DNA of 64,000 nt from Chloroflexota bacterium (GTDB taxonomy: Bacteria; Chloroflexota; Anaerolineae; J102): contig JAKOVD010000011.1 in assembly GCA_029782215.1 (NCBI GenBank), forward strand, positions 1 to 64,000, read 5' to 3'. Of the stretch, positions 16,979 to 25,596 are shown piece by piece. The notes beneath the pieces were generated by a model. The model was not told the origin of the DNA. It saw nothing but the letters and a program-made list of their open reading frames with translations, and did no database searches. The number at the start of each line of letters is the position of its first letter. Within the stretch, counting starts at the first letter, position 1. The position numbers and the translations under genes are program-made.

Positions 16979-18017
16979 GGGCGCCACCCTGGGGAACAAA
17001 CAGCAGCATCAGTGTCGAAGGCGCAAACGTTGGCGGCGGACGTGGCCCGCCCGCACGGCCGGCAAGGAGCAGCAAGGCTACGGCGGCCACCACCAGGATC
17101 AGCACGACGGCCACACCGCCGATCAAAAGGAGGGGAAGCTGCCGGGGCGAAGCCGTGAGCGGCAGGCTGGCGTCTTCAGCGCGGACGATGACGACCGAGA
17201 TGTTGTCACTGCCGCCGCGGTCATTGGCCAGGTCCACCAGCCGCCGGGCGGCGGCGTCAGGCTCCAGGGTCCTCACGGCCTCGCTCAGCTCGGCATCGGC
17301 CACGTGTACGGTCAATCCGTCGCTGCAGAGCACCAACACGTCGCCTGCCTGCAGCCAGCCATGAAACAGGTCGGGTTCGACGGTCGCCCTGGCGCCGAGG
17401 GCGCGGGTGATGAGGTTGCGCTGGGGGTGCGCCTGGGCCTCCTCCGGCGCCATGACGCCTGCCCGCACCAGGGAGCCGACCCAGGAATGGTCCTCGGTGA
17501 TCTGGCTGATCGCACCCGCGCGCACCAGGTAGGCCCGGCTGTCGCCCACGTTGGCGACGTGGACCTCGCTCCCCCGCAGCGCCGCCACCGCCGCCGTGCT
17601 GCCCATGCCCCGGCGCCTGGCATCCGTCTCGGCCAGGTGGTAGATCGCTTCGTTGGCCGCCGCCAGCGCCGCCCGCAGCGCTTCTGCCATGTCCTCGCCG
17701 GGTGCAGCATAATAGGCGCGCTGGATCTCCTGCACGGCGGTGGCGCTGGCGACGTCGCCGGAGCTGTGGCCGCCCATGCCGTCGGCGACCATGCACAGCT
17801 CGCCCTTGCGCCGCTGCACGTCCGGGTCGGAGGGTACTACGTACGCACAGGCATCCTCCTGCTGGTCTCGGGCGCGGCCCACGTCCGAAAGCACCGCCAC
17901 GCGCAGGCGCAGCGGCTGCGGCGCCGGAGCACCGCCAGCCGGCGAGGAAGGAGGCGGCTCGGCTTGCGCCGTTTCCTCAACGGTGGGCGCCTCCACCGGC
18001 GGCAGCGGCTCAATCAT
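16971..18017 (-). CDS. PP2C-family Ser/Thr phosphatase with C-terminal membrane anchor
   Basis: A 348-residue protein with a GGGAG ribosome site seven bases before the ATG. Residues about 45-285 carry the PP2C signatures: SDVGRARDQQEDA, the metal site VADGMGGHSSGD, GMGSTAAVAAL, VANVGDSRAYL, EDHSWV, LCSDGLT and GGSDNISVVI. All expected metal-binding aspartates are visible. The first 40 residues are Pro-rich. A single membrane helix (about 303-328, Leu/Val/Ile-rich) is followed by a short tail. Its last codons overlap the kinase start, so the two opposing enzymes are translationally coupled. The phosphatase should reverse kinase-dependent threonine phosphorylation at the inner face of the membrane. 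Confidence 0.92.
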   Translation of the reverse strand: MIEPLPPVEAPTVEETAQAEPPPSSPAGGAPAPQPLRLRVAVLSDVGRARDQQEDACAYVVPSDPDVQRRKGELCMVADGMGGHSSGDVASATAVQEIQRAYYAAPGEDMAEALRAALAAANEAIYHLAETDARRRGMGSTAAVAALRGSEVHVANVGDSRAYLVRAGAISQITEDHSWVGSLVRAGVMAPEEAQAHPQRNLITRALGARATVEPDLFHGWLQAGDVLVLCSDGLTVHVADAELSEAVRTLEPDAAARRLVDLANDRGGSDNISVVIVRAEDASLPLTASPRQLPLLLIGGVAVVLILVVAAVALLLLAGRAGGPRPPPTFAPSTLMLLFVPQGGAHD

Positions 18018-18062
18018 GGGCTACTCCCGCCCAACGGCCACAACGGCGCAGCGGATAGCCTC

Positions 18063-20915
18063 TCATTTCCGATCCTTGAGCTTTTGGAACAGCAGGATCA
18101 GGACAAAGAGCACCACCATGATCAGACCCATGATGCGCCAGGCATACCCGACGTCGACGTCAAAGATGTCGCCGAACTGCTTGGTCAGGGCCTCGCTGCG
18201 GGCCTTGTCGGCTTCGTTGCGGGCCGTGAGGCGCACCTCGGCCACCTTGGCCGCAGGCGCGCCCGCCGGAAGCCTGGCCACGGCCGTCGCCTCTGCCTCC
18301 GCCAGCGTCCCTTCCCGACCGGCCTGGCCAGCCTGAGTGATGGTCGCCAGCGCCTCCACGCTCCATTTGCTGGTGGCGACCTTGGCCACCGAGGAGGTCG
18401 CCAGCTCGGGCAGCAGGATGCCGGCAAAGATGAACTGGGGAATGAGGATGACCGGGATCAGGGCCACGGCCTGGTCGGTGCTGCTGGTGGCCGCCGAGAT
18501 CAGAAGGCCCAACAGGGCGCCGGACATACTGGCCAGGAGCAGCGTGATCACAAGCCGCGACCAGCCGCTCACCCCCAGGGCAGGGTAGTCGGTCCCCAGG
18601 CTGCTGATGATCAGAAAGACGCACACCTGGTAGACGCAGAAGAAGAAGACCACCAACACCTTGGAGGTGACGTAGGGAAAGATGCCCAGGATGACCATGC
18701 GCTCCCGCTTGTAGATCGGCGCCTCCTTGGTGATCTCCCTGGCCGTGTTGACGGTGCCGAAGAGCATGACGATGATCACCATCAGGAACAGGTTGGTCAA
18801 TGCCTTGGCGGCGCTGCCCTTGACCGGGTCATAGGTCGAGCCATTCATCGAGATCAGAGTCGTCATGCCGATGAGAGGCGCCTGCAGGAGCAGGATGACC
18901 AGGTTGCGCCGGTCGTTGCGCATGACGTTGATGTAGCGGGAGGAGAGCACGCGCACCTGGCGCAAAGAGGAGATGCGCCGCCGCGGCGGGGGCAGACGGT
19001 TCCGGCGGTCGGCAGCGGGGTCGCGTCCTCTATCGCCGCTGGGGAGGGCTTGGGAGAGCGTGTTGATGCGCGCCACCACGTAGCGCCGGTAGGCCTCGCT
19101 CTGCCGGTACCGCTCGGCCCACTGCTCGGGCGACCCCAATTGAGGGTTCTCCAGGATCGTGTAGAGAGCGTCAAATTCGATGTCAGGCTGCACGAGGCGC
19201 TGCTCCTCGCTGCGGTAGCGGTCGAAATAGAGCAGCGCCTCTTCGGGAGGGCCATAGAAGGCCAGGTTGCCGCCCTTGGCCAGGAAGACGACCTTGTCGC
19301 ACATCATGACGTTCTTGGTGGCATGCGTCACCAGGATGATGGTGCGGCCGTCGTCGGCCAGCCGGCGCAGCAGGTTCATCAACTCGGCTTCCGTCCCCGG
19401 GTCCAGCCCCGAGGTCGCCTCGTCGAGAAAGAAGAGCCCCGGCTTGGTCAGCAGCTCGATGCCGATGGAAACGCGCTTGCGCTGGCCGCCGCTGAGCTTG
19501 TCGATGGCCAGGTCCTTGCGCTCGCCCAGGCCAAGCTCCTCCAGCACCTCGGCCACGCGGCGCTGGCGCTCGCCGGCGCTGGTGTCGGCCGGCATGCGCA
19601 GTTGGGCGGCGTAGTCCAGGGCCTTCCAGACGGTCAGCTCCCGGTGCATGATGTCTTCCTGGGGCACGTAGCCCATCTCGCTGCGGAAGACATCAAAGCG
19701 CGCATAGAGGTCCTGCCCGTTCACCAGAACGCTGCCGTTCGTGGCGGGCCGGAAGCCGTTGAGCGCATCCATCAGTGTGGACTTGCCGGCGCCGCTGACG
19801 CCGACAAGGGCCACAAACTCGCAGGGGTAAATGGACAGGGAGATATCCTGGAGGATGTTCTTTTCCTTGCTCACCCACTTGTTCAGGTGCACGGCGTCCA
19901 GACGCAGTCCCTCGGTCCGGGTGAGCTGCTGCAGGCCCTCGCTTGCGAAGACCAGGCGGTAGCCGCCCACCTGGATCTCGTCCCCCGGCTGCAGCCAGAC
20001 GGCGCCCTTGACCCGTTCGCCGTTGACGAACGTCCCGTTGTCGCTGCTGAGGTCGCGCAGGCGAAAGCGGTTCCCCAGCCGCTCGATCAGGGCATGGCGG
20101 CGGGAGACGCGCGGGTCATCCAACTGCACGGAATTCCCCGCCGCCCTTCCCAGGGTGATCTGGCGGTCGGCAGTGGGCGCCAGGGCCAGGGTCTGCAGCG
20201 GCGCCGGCTCCGGTGCGGCAGGGGGTGGCACAAACCCTGCCCAGGCGCGATACTGCAGCCAGACCTGGTCAAGCACAGACACAACACCGCCATCGGCAAG
20301 CTGGACGCTGGGGACGCGCTGGTTCCCGACGAGCAGACCGTTCAGGCTGCCCGCGTCCTCCAGGCGGTAGGCGGTCCCGCTGGCCGTGAGCCGGGCATGG
20401 TGTCCGGAAACCACCGGAACTGCGGCCACGATGTCGTTGTCTGCAGACCGGCCAAAGGTGAGCGCGGGTTTGTCGAGAATGAACTTCTGCACCTGCCCGT
20501 TGGCGACCATCACCAGTCCCGGCAGGTCCGGCGGCGCCAGGCGGACGCGGCTGAGAGCCAGGGCCGGAGGTCCCGCCAGCGGCGAGTCCGCAGCCCCTGT
20601 CACCCGCAGTGCGTAAGGCCCGATGACGACCACATCGCCGGACTGCAGCGGCCAGGCCACCCAGGGCGCCAGACGCTGTCCCTGGACCCAGGTGCCGTTC
20701 GCAGAACCCAGGTCGCGGATCTGCATCCCGCCGGCGCCGGGCAGTATCTCGGCGTGGCGCCGGGAAACGCCGGCGTCGTCCAGGAGGACGTGGCAGTCGC
20801 CGGAGCGCCCCAGCGTGATGGCCGGCTCCGGCAGCGGCCACGCATCCTCGATGGCCTCAGCGTGGGCGGCCGGTCGTGCCCAGAGCACGCCATACGACGG
20901 CTTTCGGTCGCTCAT
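18063..20915 (-). CDS. Triple-FHA ABCG-type transporter (FHA-FHA-FHA-ATPase-permease)
   Basis: A 950-residue half transporter. Three FHA domains occupy about residues 25-100 (LGRSGDCHVLLDD, VSRRHAEI, GSANGTWV), 150-230 (FGRSADNDIV, SGHHARL, GSLNGLLV) and 245-330 (LGRAAGNSVQLDD, VSRRHALI, SSDNGTFV). The second has Gly-His in place of Arg-Arg/Gln-His and so may bind phosphothreonine poorly. The ATPase follows, with Walker A GVSGAGKST (about 375), signature LSGGQRKRVSIG (about 473) and a FLDEATSGLD Walker B. The C-terminal 300 residues are an ABC-2 membrane domain with six or more helices. The order resembles mycobacterial Rv1747, which has two FHA domains and is controlled by a Ser/Thr kinase. 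The substrate is unknown. It starts two bases after the preceding stop. Confidence 0.9.
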   Translation of the reverse strand: MSDRKPSYGVLWARPAAHAEAIEDAWPLPEPAITLGRSGDCHVLLDDAGVSRRHAEILPGAGGMQIRDLGSANGTWVQGQRLAPWVAWPLQSGDVVVIGPYALRVTGAADSPLAGPPALALSRVRLAPPDLPGLVMVANGQVQKFILDKPALTFGRSADNDIVAAVPVVSGHHARLTASGTAYRLEDAGSLNGLLVGNQRVPSVQLADGGVVSVLDQVWLQYRAWAGFVPPPAAPEPAPLQTLALAPTADRQITLGRAAGNSVQLDDPRVSRRHALIERLGNRFRLRDLSSDNGTFVNGERVKGAVWLQPGDEIQVGGYRLVFASEGLQQLTRTEGLRLDAVHLNKWVSKEKNILQDISLSIYPCEFVALVGVSGAGKSTLMDALNGFRPATNGSVLVNGQDLYARFDVFRSEMGYVPQEDIMHRELTVWKALDYAAQLRMPADTSAGERQRRVAEVLEELGLGERKDLAIDKLSGGQRKRVSIGIELLTKPGLFFLDEATSGLDPGTEAELMNLLRRLADDGRTIILVTHATKNVMMCDKVVFLAKGGNLAFYGPPEEALLYFDRYRSEEQRLVQPDIEFDALYTILENPQLGSPEQWAERYRQSEAYRRYVVARINTLSQALPSGDRGRDPAADRRNRLPPPRRRISSLRQVRVLSSRYINVMRNDRRNLVILLLQAPLIGMTTLISMNGSTYDPVKGSAAKALTNLFLMVIIVMLFGTVNTAREITKEAPIYKRERMVILGIFPYVTSKVLVVFFFCVYQVCVFLIISSLGTDYPALGVSGWSRLVITLLLASMSGALLGLLISAATSSTDQAVALIPVILIPQFIFAGILLPELATSSVAKVATSKWSVEALATITQAGQAGREGTLAEAEATAVARLPAGAPAAKVAEVRLTARNEADKARSEALTKQFGDIFDVDVGYAWRIMGLIMVVLFVLILLFQKLKDRK

Positions 20916-20917
20916 GG

Positions 20918-21814
20918 TCAGGGCCCTTTCATGAGAGGGAATCCCAGCTTGAACAGGGCCTGCAACTGATCGGGCGGCATGGACTGCAATGCCTGCGCCA
21001 TGACCGCCGGAAGCTGGTCAGGCGGCACGTTGGGGAACATCTCCTGAACCATGCCCTGCGCCGCCTGCGGCGAGATCTGGCCGCTGAGCACACCCTGCGC
21101 CAGGGCCTGCGGCAGTTGCTCAGGGGACATCCCCTGGAACATGCCGCCTGCCGATGCCGGCATCTGCGGCTGCGGCAGGCCCTGAACTGGCGCTCCTTGC
21201 TGTCCTCCCGTCATTCCCACCCTGGGCGTTGGGGTTGTGGTCGGGCGGGGGGTCGCGGTGGGCTCAGGGGGGCGTGTGACCACAAGCGGCGGGGTGGGCG
21301 TGTCGGGCGTCACCACGACCACGGGAGGCGATGTGGGCGTGTTCGTGCCCGCCACCACCCCCACCAGCTTGTCTCCCCCCAGGGTGACTGCCGCCGCCAT
21401 GACGACCAGCACAAGCGCCCCCGCCGCCACCCACAGCGGCCAGGCAGGGCGGCGCGACCGGCTCCGTTGGGGCAGGACGAGGGCGATGTCATCGCCCCCG
21501 GAAACGGCCCCGGTACCGGCGGCTAGCCCTTCGTAGCGCAGGCGGGTGCTGCCGACGCGAACGACGTCGCCCCGCTGCAGCAAAACCGGGACGTGCGGCG
21601 TCAGGCGGGCATCGTTGACCAAGGTGCCGTTGCTGCTGCCCAGGTCCGTGATTCTCGCCTCCTGACCGGCCGCCTGCAGGGAGGCATGGCGGCGCGAGAC
21701 CTTGGCATCGTCCAGGGGGATGTCGTTGTCGCTGCCCCGGCCGATCGTCCCCGCGCCGGAAGAGAGGGTGAATTCCCGCTTGCTGCCCTGGTCAGAAAGG
21801 ACCTGGAAGCGCAT
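20918..21814 (-). CDS. FHA-domain membrane protein with Met/Gln/Pro-rich exterior
   Basis: A 298-residue protein. Residues about 1-95 form an FHA domain with the usual landmarks (TIGRGSDNDIPLDD, VSRRHASL, LGSSNGTLVN). A basic stretch (RSRSRRPAWP) leads into one membrane helix (about residues 128-150), followed by a Thr/Pro-rich linker. The last 100 residues are rich in Gln, Pro and Met, with short repeats such as SPEQLPQALAQG and PPDQLPAVMAQALQ. The FHA part faces the cytoplasm and the Gln/Pro part the outside. It lies 10 bases after the VWA gene and 2 bases before the ABC transporter gene. The exterior repeats may mediate self-association. I cannot assign a function. Confidence 0.78.
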   Translation of the reverse strand: MRFQVLSDQGSKREFTLSSGAGTIGRGSDNDIPLDDAKVSRRHASLQAAGQEARITDLGSSNGTLVNDARLTPHVPVLLQRGDVVRVGSTRLRYEGLAAGTGAVSGGDDIALVLPQRSRSRRPAWPLWVAAGALVLVVMAAAVTLGGDKLVGVVAGTNTPTSPPVVVVTPDTPTPPLVVTRPPEPTATPRPTTTPTPRVGMTGGQQGAPVQGLPQPQMPASAGGMFQGMSPEQLPQALAQGVLSGQISPQAAQGMVQEMFPNVPPDQLPAVMAQALQSMPPDQLQALFKLGFPLMKGP

Positions 21815-21824
21815 CGTTGGCCTC

Positions 21825-23585
21825 TCAGGAGAGCTGCCTGAAGGTGAACTTCACGTCGCCGAAAGCCACCACATCGCCATCATGCAGCGGTCGCGGGTCG
21901 ATCACGGGCTCGCCGTTGACGGTGGTACCGTTGGCGCTGCCGAGGTCAAAGAGCAGGAAGACATCGTCTTCCTGCCGGATGCGGGCATGCTGGCGGGACA
22001 CCATGGCGCTGTTGAGATGGATGGTGTTTTCCTGGCTGCGGCCGATGCTGGTTTCGGCCAGGACGTCATAGCGCAGGCCGGGCGTGGTGACGCTGACCAA
22101 CACGGCCGTGTGCTTGGGACCGTGGGCGATGACGCGAGTGCCGCCGGCGGCAGGCGGGGCACCGGGGGCGGGCGGCGGCGCCCCGGCAGGCGGCGCCGAT
22201 GGACCGCCCCAGAATGCCGGCGCCGCGTAGCCCGGTCCTGCCGTCGGCGCGGTGCCTGGCGGCGCCCCGCCAGGCGGGAGCGTCTGGTTGCCCAGGGTGC
22301 CCGCCTCCGTGGCGGGCAGGTTGGCGGCCACAGGGCCCCGCGGTAGCCTTCCTTCCGGGGCGGCGGCGCCTCCAAACCCGGCGACCGGCTCCGGCTCGGA
22401 TGGGCGGCGGCGCCACCAGACGAAGATGAGCACGATCAACAGCAGCGCCAACAGCGCCGCCGCGCCGATCAGGGCCGAGGGCACGGGATTGTCGGTGACG
22501 AAAGTGCGTACATCGTCGGCAAGGCCCTCTGAGGTTCCGGCTTCGGGCGTTGTCGTGGGTACGCTGGTCTCTCCGGCGGTGGCAGCCGATTCGCCTGCGG
22601 TGGTCGTGCCGGCGGCGCCCTCTTCTGCCGCCGGGGGCGCCGCCAGGGAAAACTTGACCTCGTCGAAGCCCTCGGCCTGGGGCGAACGCACCCGCACGAG
22701 GACGCTGTGCGTGGCTTCGTCGTTGGGCACGCGCGAGGCGTAGGAGAGCTTGTACTGCAGCTTGAGCTGGTCGAGGACCTGTTGGAACAAGGGCGAGAAC
22801 TCGTCGGGTGAAGGCGCTTCCCGGTAGACGCCGCCGGTGCGCACCGCCAGTCGCTGCAGATAGTCCTTGTCCACCTTATTGGTGCTCAGGCTGATGGGGA
22901 AGATGGGGATGTGGCTGCGGTTGGCCTCGGCGATGGGATCGTCGGCCTTAAGCTTGCTCACGCTGTCGATGCCGTCGGAAATGACGATGATCGCCCGGCG
23001 CCCCTCCTGGCCCGACGCGAGCTTGACCGCCCGGAACAGGGCGTCATAGAGCGGCGTGGGCCGGTTCTCGTCGATGGTCAGGCTGTCGACCAGGGCCAGC
23101 GCCTGCGTCTTGTTATTGCCGAACGGGAATTCCAGCGCCTGGTCGTAGGTCATGTCGCCGGCCGCCACGGGCCGCTTCAGGCCGAAGACCGCCACCCGGT
23201 CGGCGTCGCCCTCGACGTCGAGCAGCGCATCCATCAACTGCACCGAGGCGGCCTTGGCCTGTTCCAGGGGCTTGCCGCGCATGCTGCCGCTCAGGTCCAG
23301 GATCAGCGCGATCGAGACCCTGGCGTCCGGGTTGATCTGTGTGCTCACTTCCTCGGGCGGAAACGAGCTCCGGCCATCCTCGACGATCTCGAACGCCGTC
23401 TTGCTCAGGTCGGTCACGGGAATCCCGTTCTGGTCGAGCACCGACGCCAACACCGCCAGGTTGGGATAGTCCCCTGTATCGACGCTGTCGATCTTGATGC
23501 CGCCGCCCCCCTGCGCAGCAGCCAACCCCGCCAACGCCAGCATGCCCAACAGCCACAACAAGGTGATGCGAATGTGCCGAGCCAT
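21825..23585 (-). CDS. Extracytoplasmic VWA domain with cytoplasmic C-terminal FHA domain
   Basis: A 586-residue protein with a GGGAGGG ribosome site and a signal peptide at residues 1-25 (cleavage near LAAAQ). Residues about 90-290 are a von Willebrand A domain with a complete metal-adhesion site: DLSGS, the Thr in RPTPLYDAL, and ISDGID. A membrane helix lies at about 373-397, followed by WWRRR. A Gly/Pro/Ala linker leads to an FHA domain at about 510-586 (SIGRSQENTIHLNS, VSRQHARI, GSANGTTVNG). The layout puts ligand binding outside and phosphothreonine recognition inside, so it could carry information across the membrane to or from the operon's kinase. Confidence 0.85.
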   Translation of the reverse strand: MARHIRITLLWLLGMLALAGLAAAQGGGGIKIDSVDTGDYPNLAVLASVLDQNGIPVTDLSKTAFEIVEDGRSSFPPEEVSTQINPDARVSIALILDLSGSMRGKPLEQAKAASVQLMDALLDVEGDADRVAVFGLKRPVAAGDMTYDQALEFPFGNNKTQALALVDSLTIDENRPTPLYDALFRAVKLASGQEGRRAIIVISDGIDSVSKLKADDPIAEANRSHIPIFPISLSTNKVDKDYLQRLAVRTGGVYREAPSPDEFSPLFQQVLDQLKLQYKLSYASRVPNDEATHSVLVRVRSPQAEGFDEVKFSLAAPPAAEEGAAGTTTAGESAATAGETSVPTTTPEAGTSEGLADDVRTFVTDNPVPSALIGAAALLALLLIVLIFVWWRRRPSEPEPVAGFGGAAAPEGRLPRGPVAANLPATEAGTLGNQTLPPGGAPPGTAPTAGPGYAAPAFWGGPSAPPAGAPPPAPGAPPAAGGTRVIAHGPKHTAVLVSVTTPGLRYDVLAETSIGRSQENTIHLNSAMVSRQHARIRQEDDVFLLFDLGSANGTTVNGEPVIDPRPLHDGDVVAFGDVKFTFRQLS

Positions 23586-23635
23586 GTTTGCCCTCCCGCA
23601 GGCAGGCCGGAGACGGGAAAGTGCTTGCAGCAGCG

Positions 23636-24148
23636 TCAGATGCGTTTGAAAACCAGGGTGGTCTCACCTAACAAGAGGTAATCGCCGTCCTGCAGCACGC
23701 AGCGGTGGACACGATTCTGCCGGTAACTGGATCTGTCGCCGGCGTAGGTGCCGTTGCGGCTGGCCAGGTCAATAAGCTGGAAACGATCCTGCCCATCCTC
23801 TCCGCGTTCGACCCGTATCTTGAGATGCTGGGAGGAACAGGCATCGTCCGCGACCACCACGTCGTTGCCCCTCACCCTGCCGACCGTGGTCGTTCCGGCT
23901 TGCAGCGGGTGGATCTTGCCCCGATCCGGCCCATCCAGGACCACCAGCCAGGCAAACACCGGCTCCTGGCGCTGCGACATCAGCATCGTCGCCGCCTCTG
24001 ACCCCGTCTCTGCCGCCTGGGGCGATGGCGGTGCAGGGTGGGCGCCGGGCGCTGGCGCCGGGGTCCGGGCAAACGGCGAAACGCCGCGGGCCGTGGGCTG
24101 GTCGGCGGGATCAGCATCTCCCATCCTGACGGTCTTCGGGTCTTCCAT
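23636..24148 (-). CDS. Soluble FHA-domain protein
   Basis: A 170-residue protein that opens the six-gene STPK/FHA operon, with a strong GAGGAGG ribosome site before its ATG. The first 55 residues are Pro/Ala-rich and disordered in appearance, with Thr and Ser that could be kinase targets. Residues about 70-170 form one FHA domain (TTVGRVRGNDVVVADD, SQHLKIRV, LASRNGTYAG), with Arg and Ser/His residues in the phosphothreonine-binding loops. There is no signal peptide or membrane helix. The layout (phosphorylatable N-terminal tail plus FHA) resembles actinobacterial GarA/FhaB-type adaptors, but the similarity is of architecture only. It is separated from the VWA-FHA gene by 50 bases. Confidence 0.82.
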   Translation of the reverse strand: MEDPKTVRMGDADPADQPTARGVSPFARTPAPAPGAHPAPPSPQAAETGSEAATMLMSQRQEPVFAWLVVLDGPDRGKIHPLQAGTTTVGRVRGNDVVVADDACSSQHLKIRVERGEDGQDRFQLIDLASRNGTYAGDRSSYRQNRVHRCVLQDGDYLLLGETTLVFKRI

Positions 24149-24283
24149 GCAACACCTCCTCTACAGGTGCTGGCAGCATCACACGTTCATCACATCCTAT
24201 ACGATTTCCCACCCAATTCACATGATCCTTGTCATGTTCATCGACATCAGTTTCGTTGGGGTCAAGTGCCTCTTTGGCAGCGC

Positions 24284-24322
24284 GCCGGCGGGGCCATCCC
24301 CCGCATGGATGACCCCGCCGGC
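24284..24322 (-). terminator. Strong GC hairpin downstream of the beta-lactamase-like operon
   Basis: A 16-base arm at 24284-24299 pairs with 24307-24322 with a single mismatch around a 7-base loop (outer core GCCGGCGGGG/CCCCGCCGGC). It lies about 80 bases past the stop of the last operon gene and before the FHA operon. No T-tract follows on the minus strand. The rest of 24149-24403 holds the FHA operon leader; a TATAGG-like box at 24196-24201 is too weak to call. Confidence 0.5.
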
Positions 24323-24403
24323 TTGTCCAGCGCACTGCAACGAGCAAAGTGAACGCTGGCGGTCGAGTGCTCGCCTCACTCAGTCCGCCGGACCATTCAG
24401 CCT

Positions 24404-25519
24404 CTACTCGCTGACGTTCGCCAACGGCACCATCAGGTGCTCGTAGGGCGTGCCGTCCCACATGATGTAGGGGAAACCCGACTTGGGATCAGTGGAGAAG
24501 ACCTTGGCGTCGAAGCCGCCGGGCACCAGCAGCATCACGTGACCGGGCGAGTTGACCCAGTCCTCGCCGGGCGCTGGCGCCGTGGCCGCGGGGTCGGTGG
24601 CGCTGGGATCGCTGCCGCCGCCCAGCATGTAGCCGATGCCGGGATGTGTGATCTTGGGCGCCTTGCCGGCGGCATAGGCGTCATTCCACTCCGACCAGAC
24701 CGCGTCGTTGCAGGAGGGATCGTTGCCGGGAGAATCCGGCCAGTCGGCGATACAGGTCCAGCCGTTGGTGCCCTGGCGCCGGAGGGCCATGTCGAAGGGA
24801 ACGATCAGGGGATCGGTGGTCTCGGGCAGAAAGTCCAGAAGGGTGGCCGCAGCGGCCACGCCTGCCGGCGCTGCGCTCTCGGCGCTGCGCATCGACTTGG
24901 TGGCCTTGCCCATCTCGCTCGCCTTCATCGGTGTCACCGGGATCATCAGGTGTTCGTAGGGCGTGCCGTCCCACATGATCCAGGGCTGTCCCGAATTGGG
25001 GTCCGTCGAGTAGTCCTTGGCGTCGAAGCCGCCGGGCTGGATGAGCATAATGTGAGCACCGGTGCTGATCCAGTCTTCGCCCGGCGCCGGCGCGGCCGCC
25101 ATGGGGTCGGTGTTGCTGGGGTCGCTGCCGCCTGCCAGCATGTAGGCGATGCCGGGTTGGGTCGCCTTTGGCGGCGCATCCTTGCCGGCGAACAGAGCGC
25201 TCAGCCAACCCTCGGCGATCGGGTCGTTGCACTCGGGGTCATTGCCGGGGGAATCGGCCCAGTCGGTGTAGCAGGTCCAACCGTTGGTCCCCTGGCGCAG
25301 CACCACCATGGGATCTCCGGCCTTGGCCGGCCAGTCGAGGACGGTGGCATTCTTGGAGATGTCCGTCGGCGCCGCGCTTTCGGCGTTGGCGATCCGGGCG
25401 GCTTTGGCCACGGGCCTGAGGTCAGGTCCGGCGGGAGCGGCCGCAGCCGGCAGCGCCTGGGCTGCCAGAACCAGCGCCAGGCAGAACACAGAGGCGATAC
25501 GAAGCGACTTGGGGTTCAT
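24404..25519 (-). CDS. Secreted protein of two copies of an unassigned domain
   Basis: A 371-residue protein. The ATG at 25519 has AAGGAG upstream and starts a Sec signal peptide (MNPKSLRI then a hydrophobic core ending near AAAA); the longer frame upstream is not a plausible leader. After cleavage come two copies of one domain, about residues 55-200 and 225-371. Each has NGWTC-x-xDW-x-DSPGNDP-x-CND, then G-I-x-YML-x-GGSDPS-x-TDP, then a PWIMWDGTPYEHLM-type end. Conserved Cys pairs suggest a disulfide. I recall similar stretches in hypothetical proteins of other bacteria but know no function. It is the last gene of the operon with the beta-lactamase-like lipoproteins. The signal peptide of the neighbouring lipoprotein starts with almost the same residues (MNPK-L). 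Confidence 0.75.
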   Translation of the reverse strand: MNPKSLRIASVFCLALVLAAQALPAAAAPAGPDLRPVAKAARIANAESAAPTDISKNATVLDWPAKAGDPMVVLRQGTNGWTCYTDWADSPGNDPECNDPIAEGWLSALFAGKDAPPKATQPGIAYMLAGGSDPSNTDPMAAAPAPGEDWISTGAHIMLIQPGGFDAKDYSTDPNSGQPWIMWDGTPYEHLMIPVTPMKASEMGKATKSMRSAESAAPAGVAAAATLLDFLPETTDPLIVPFDMALRRQGTNGWTCIADWPDSPGNDPSCNDAVWSEWNDAYAAGKAPKITHPGIGYMLGGGSDPSATDPAATAPAPGEDWVNSPGHVMLLVPGGFDAKVFSTDPKSGFPYIMWDGTPYEHLMVPLANVSE

Positions 25520-25596
25520 GTGCGACTCTCCTTGCTTGTGGGTGTGGGTGGTGGGCGGAAGTGAGTTGTACGGTTGAAGGTGGGTAGACAGCGGAG

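Noticed and set aside
14084..20969. Very long plus-strand open frames (about 1020 and 1330 codons) across the kinase/phosphatase/ABC region
   Set aside because: They run antisense to genes with clear kinase, PP2C, FHA and ABC motifs, their products are Arg/Gly/His-rich with no recognisable domain, and long antisense frames are expected in G+C-rich coding DNA.
18063..24148. FHA/VWA/kinase/phosphatase set as part of a type VI secretion locus
   Set aside because: No TssB/C, TssM, TssK, ClpV or Hcp-like gene is present; the exporter is an ABCG-type protein.
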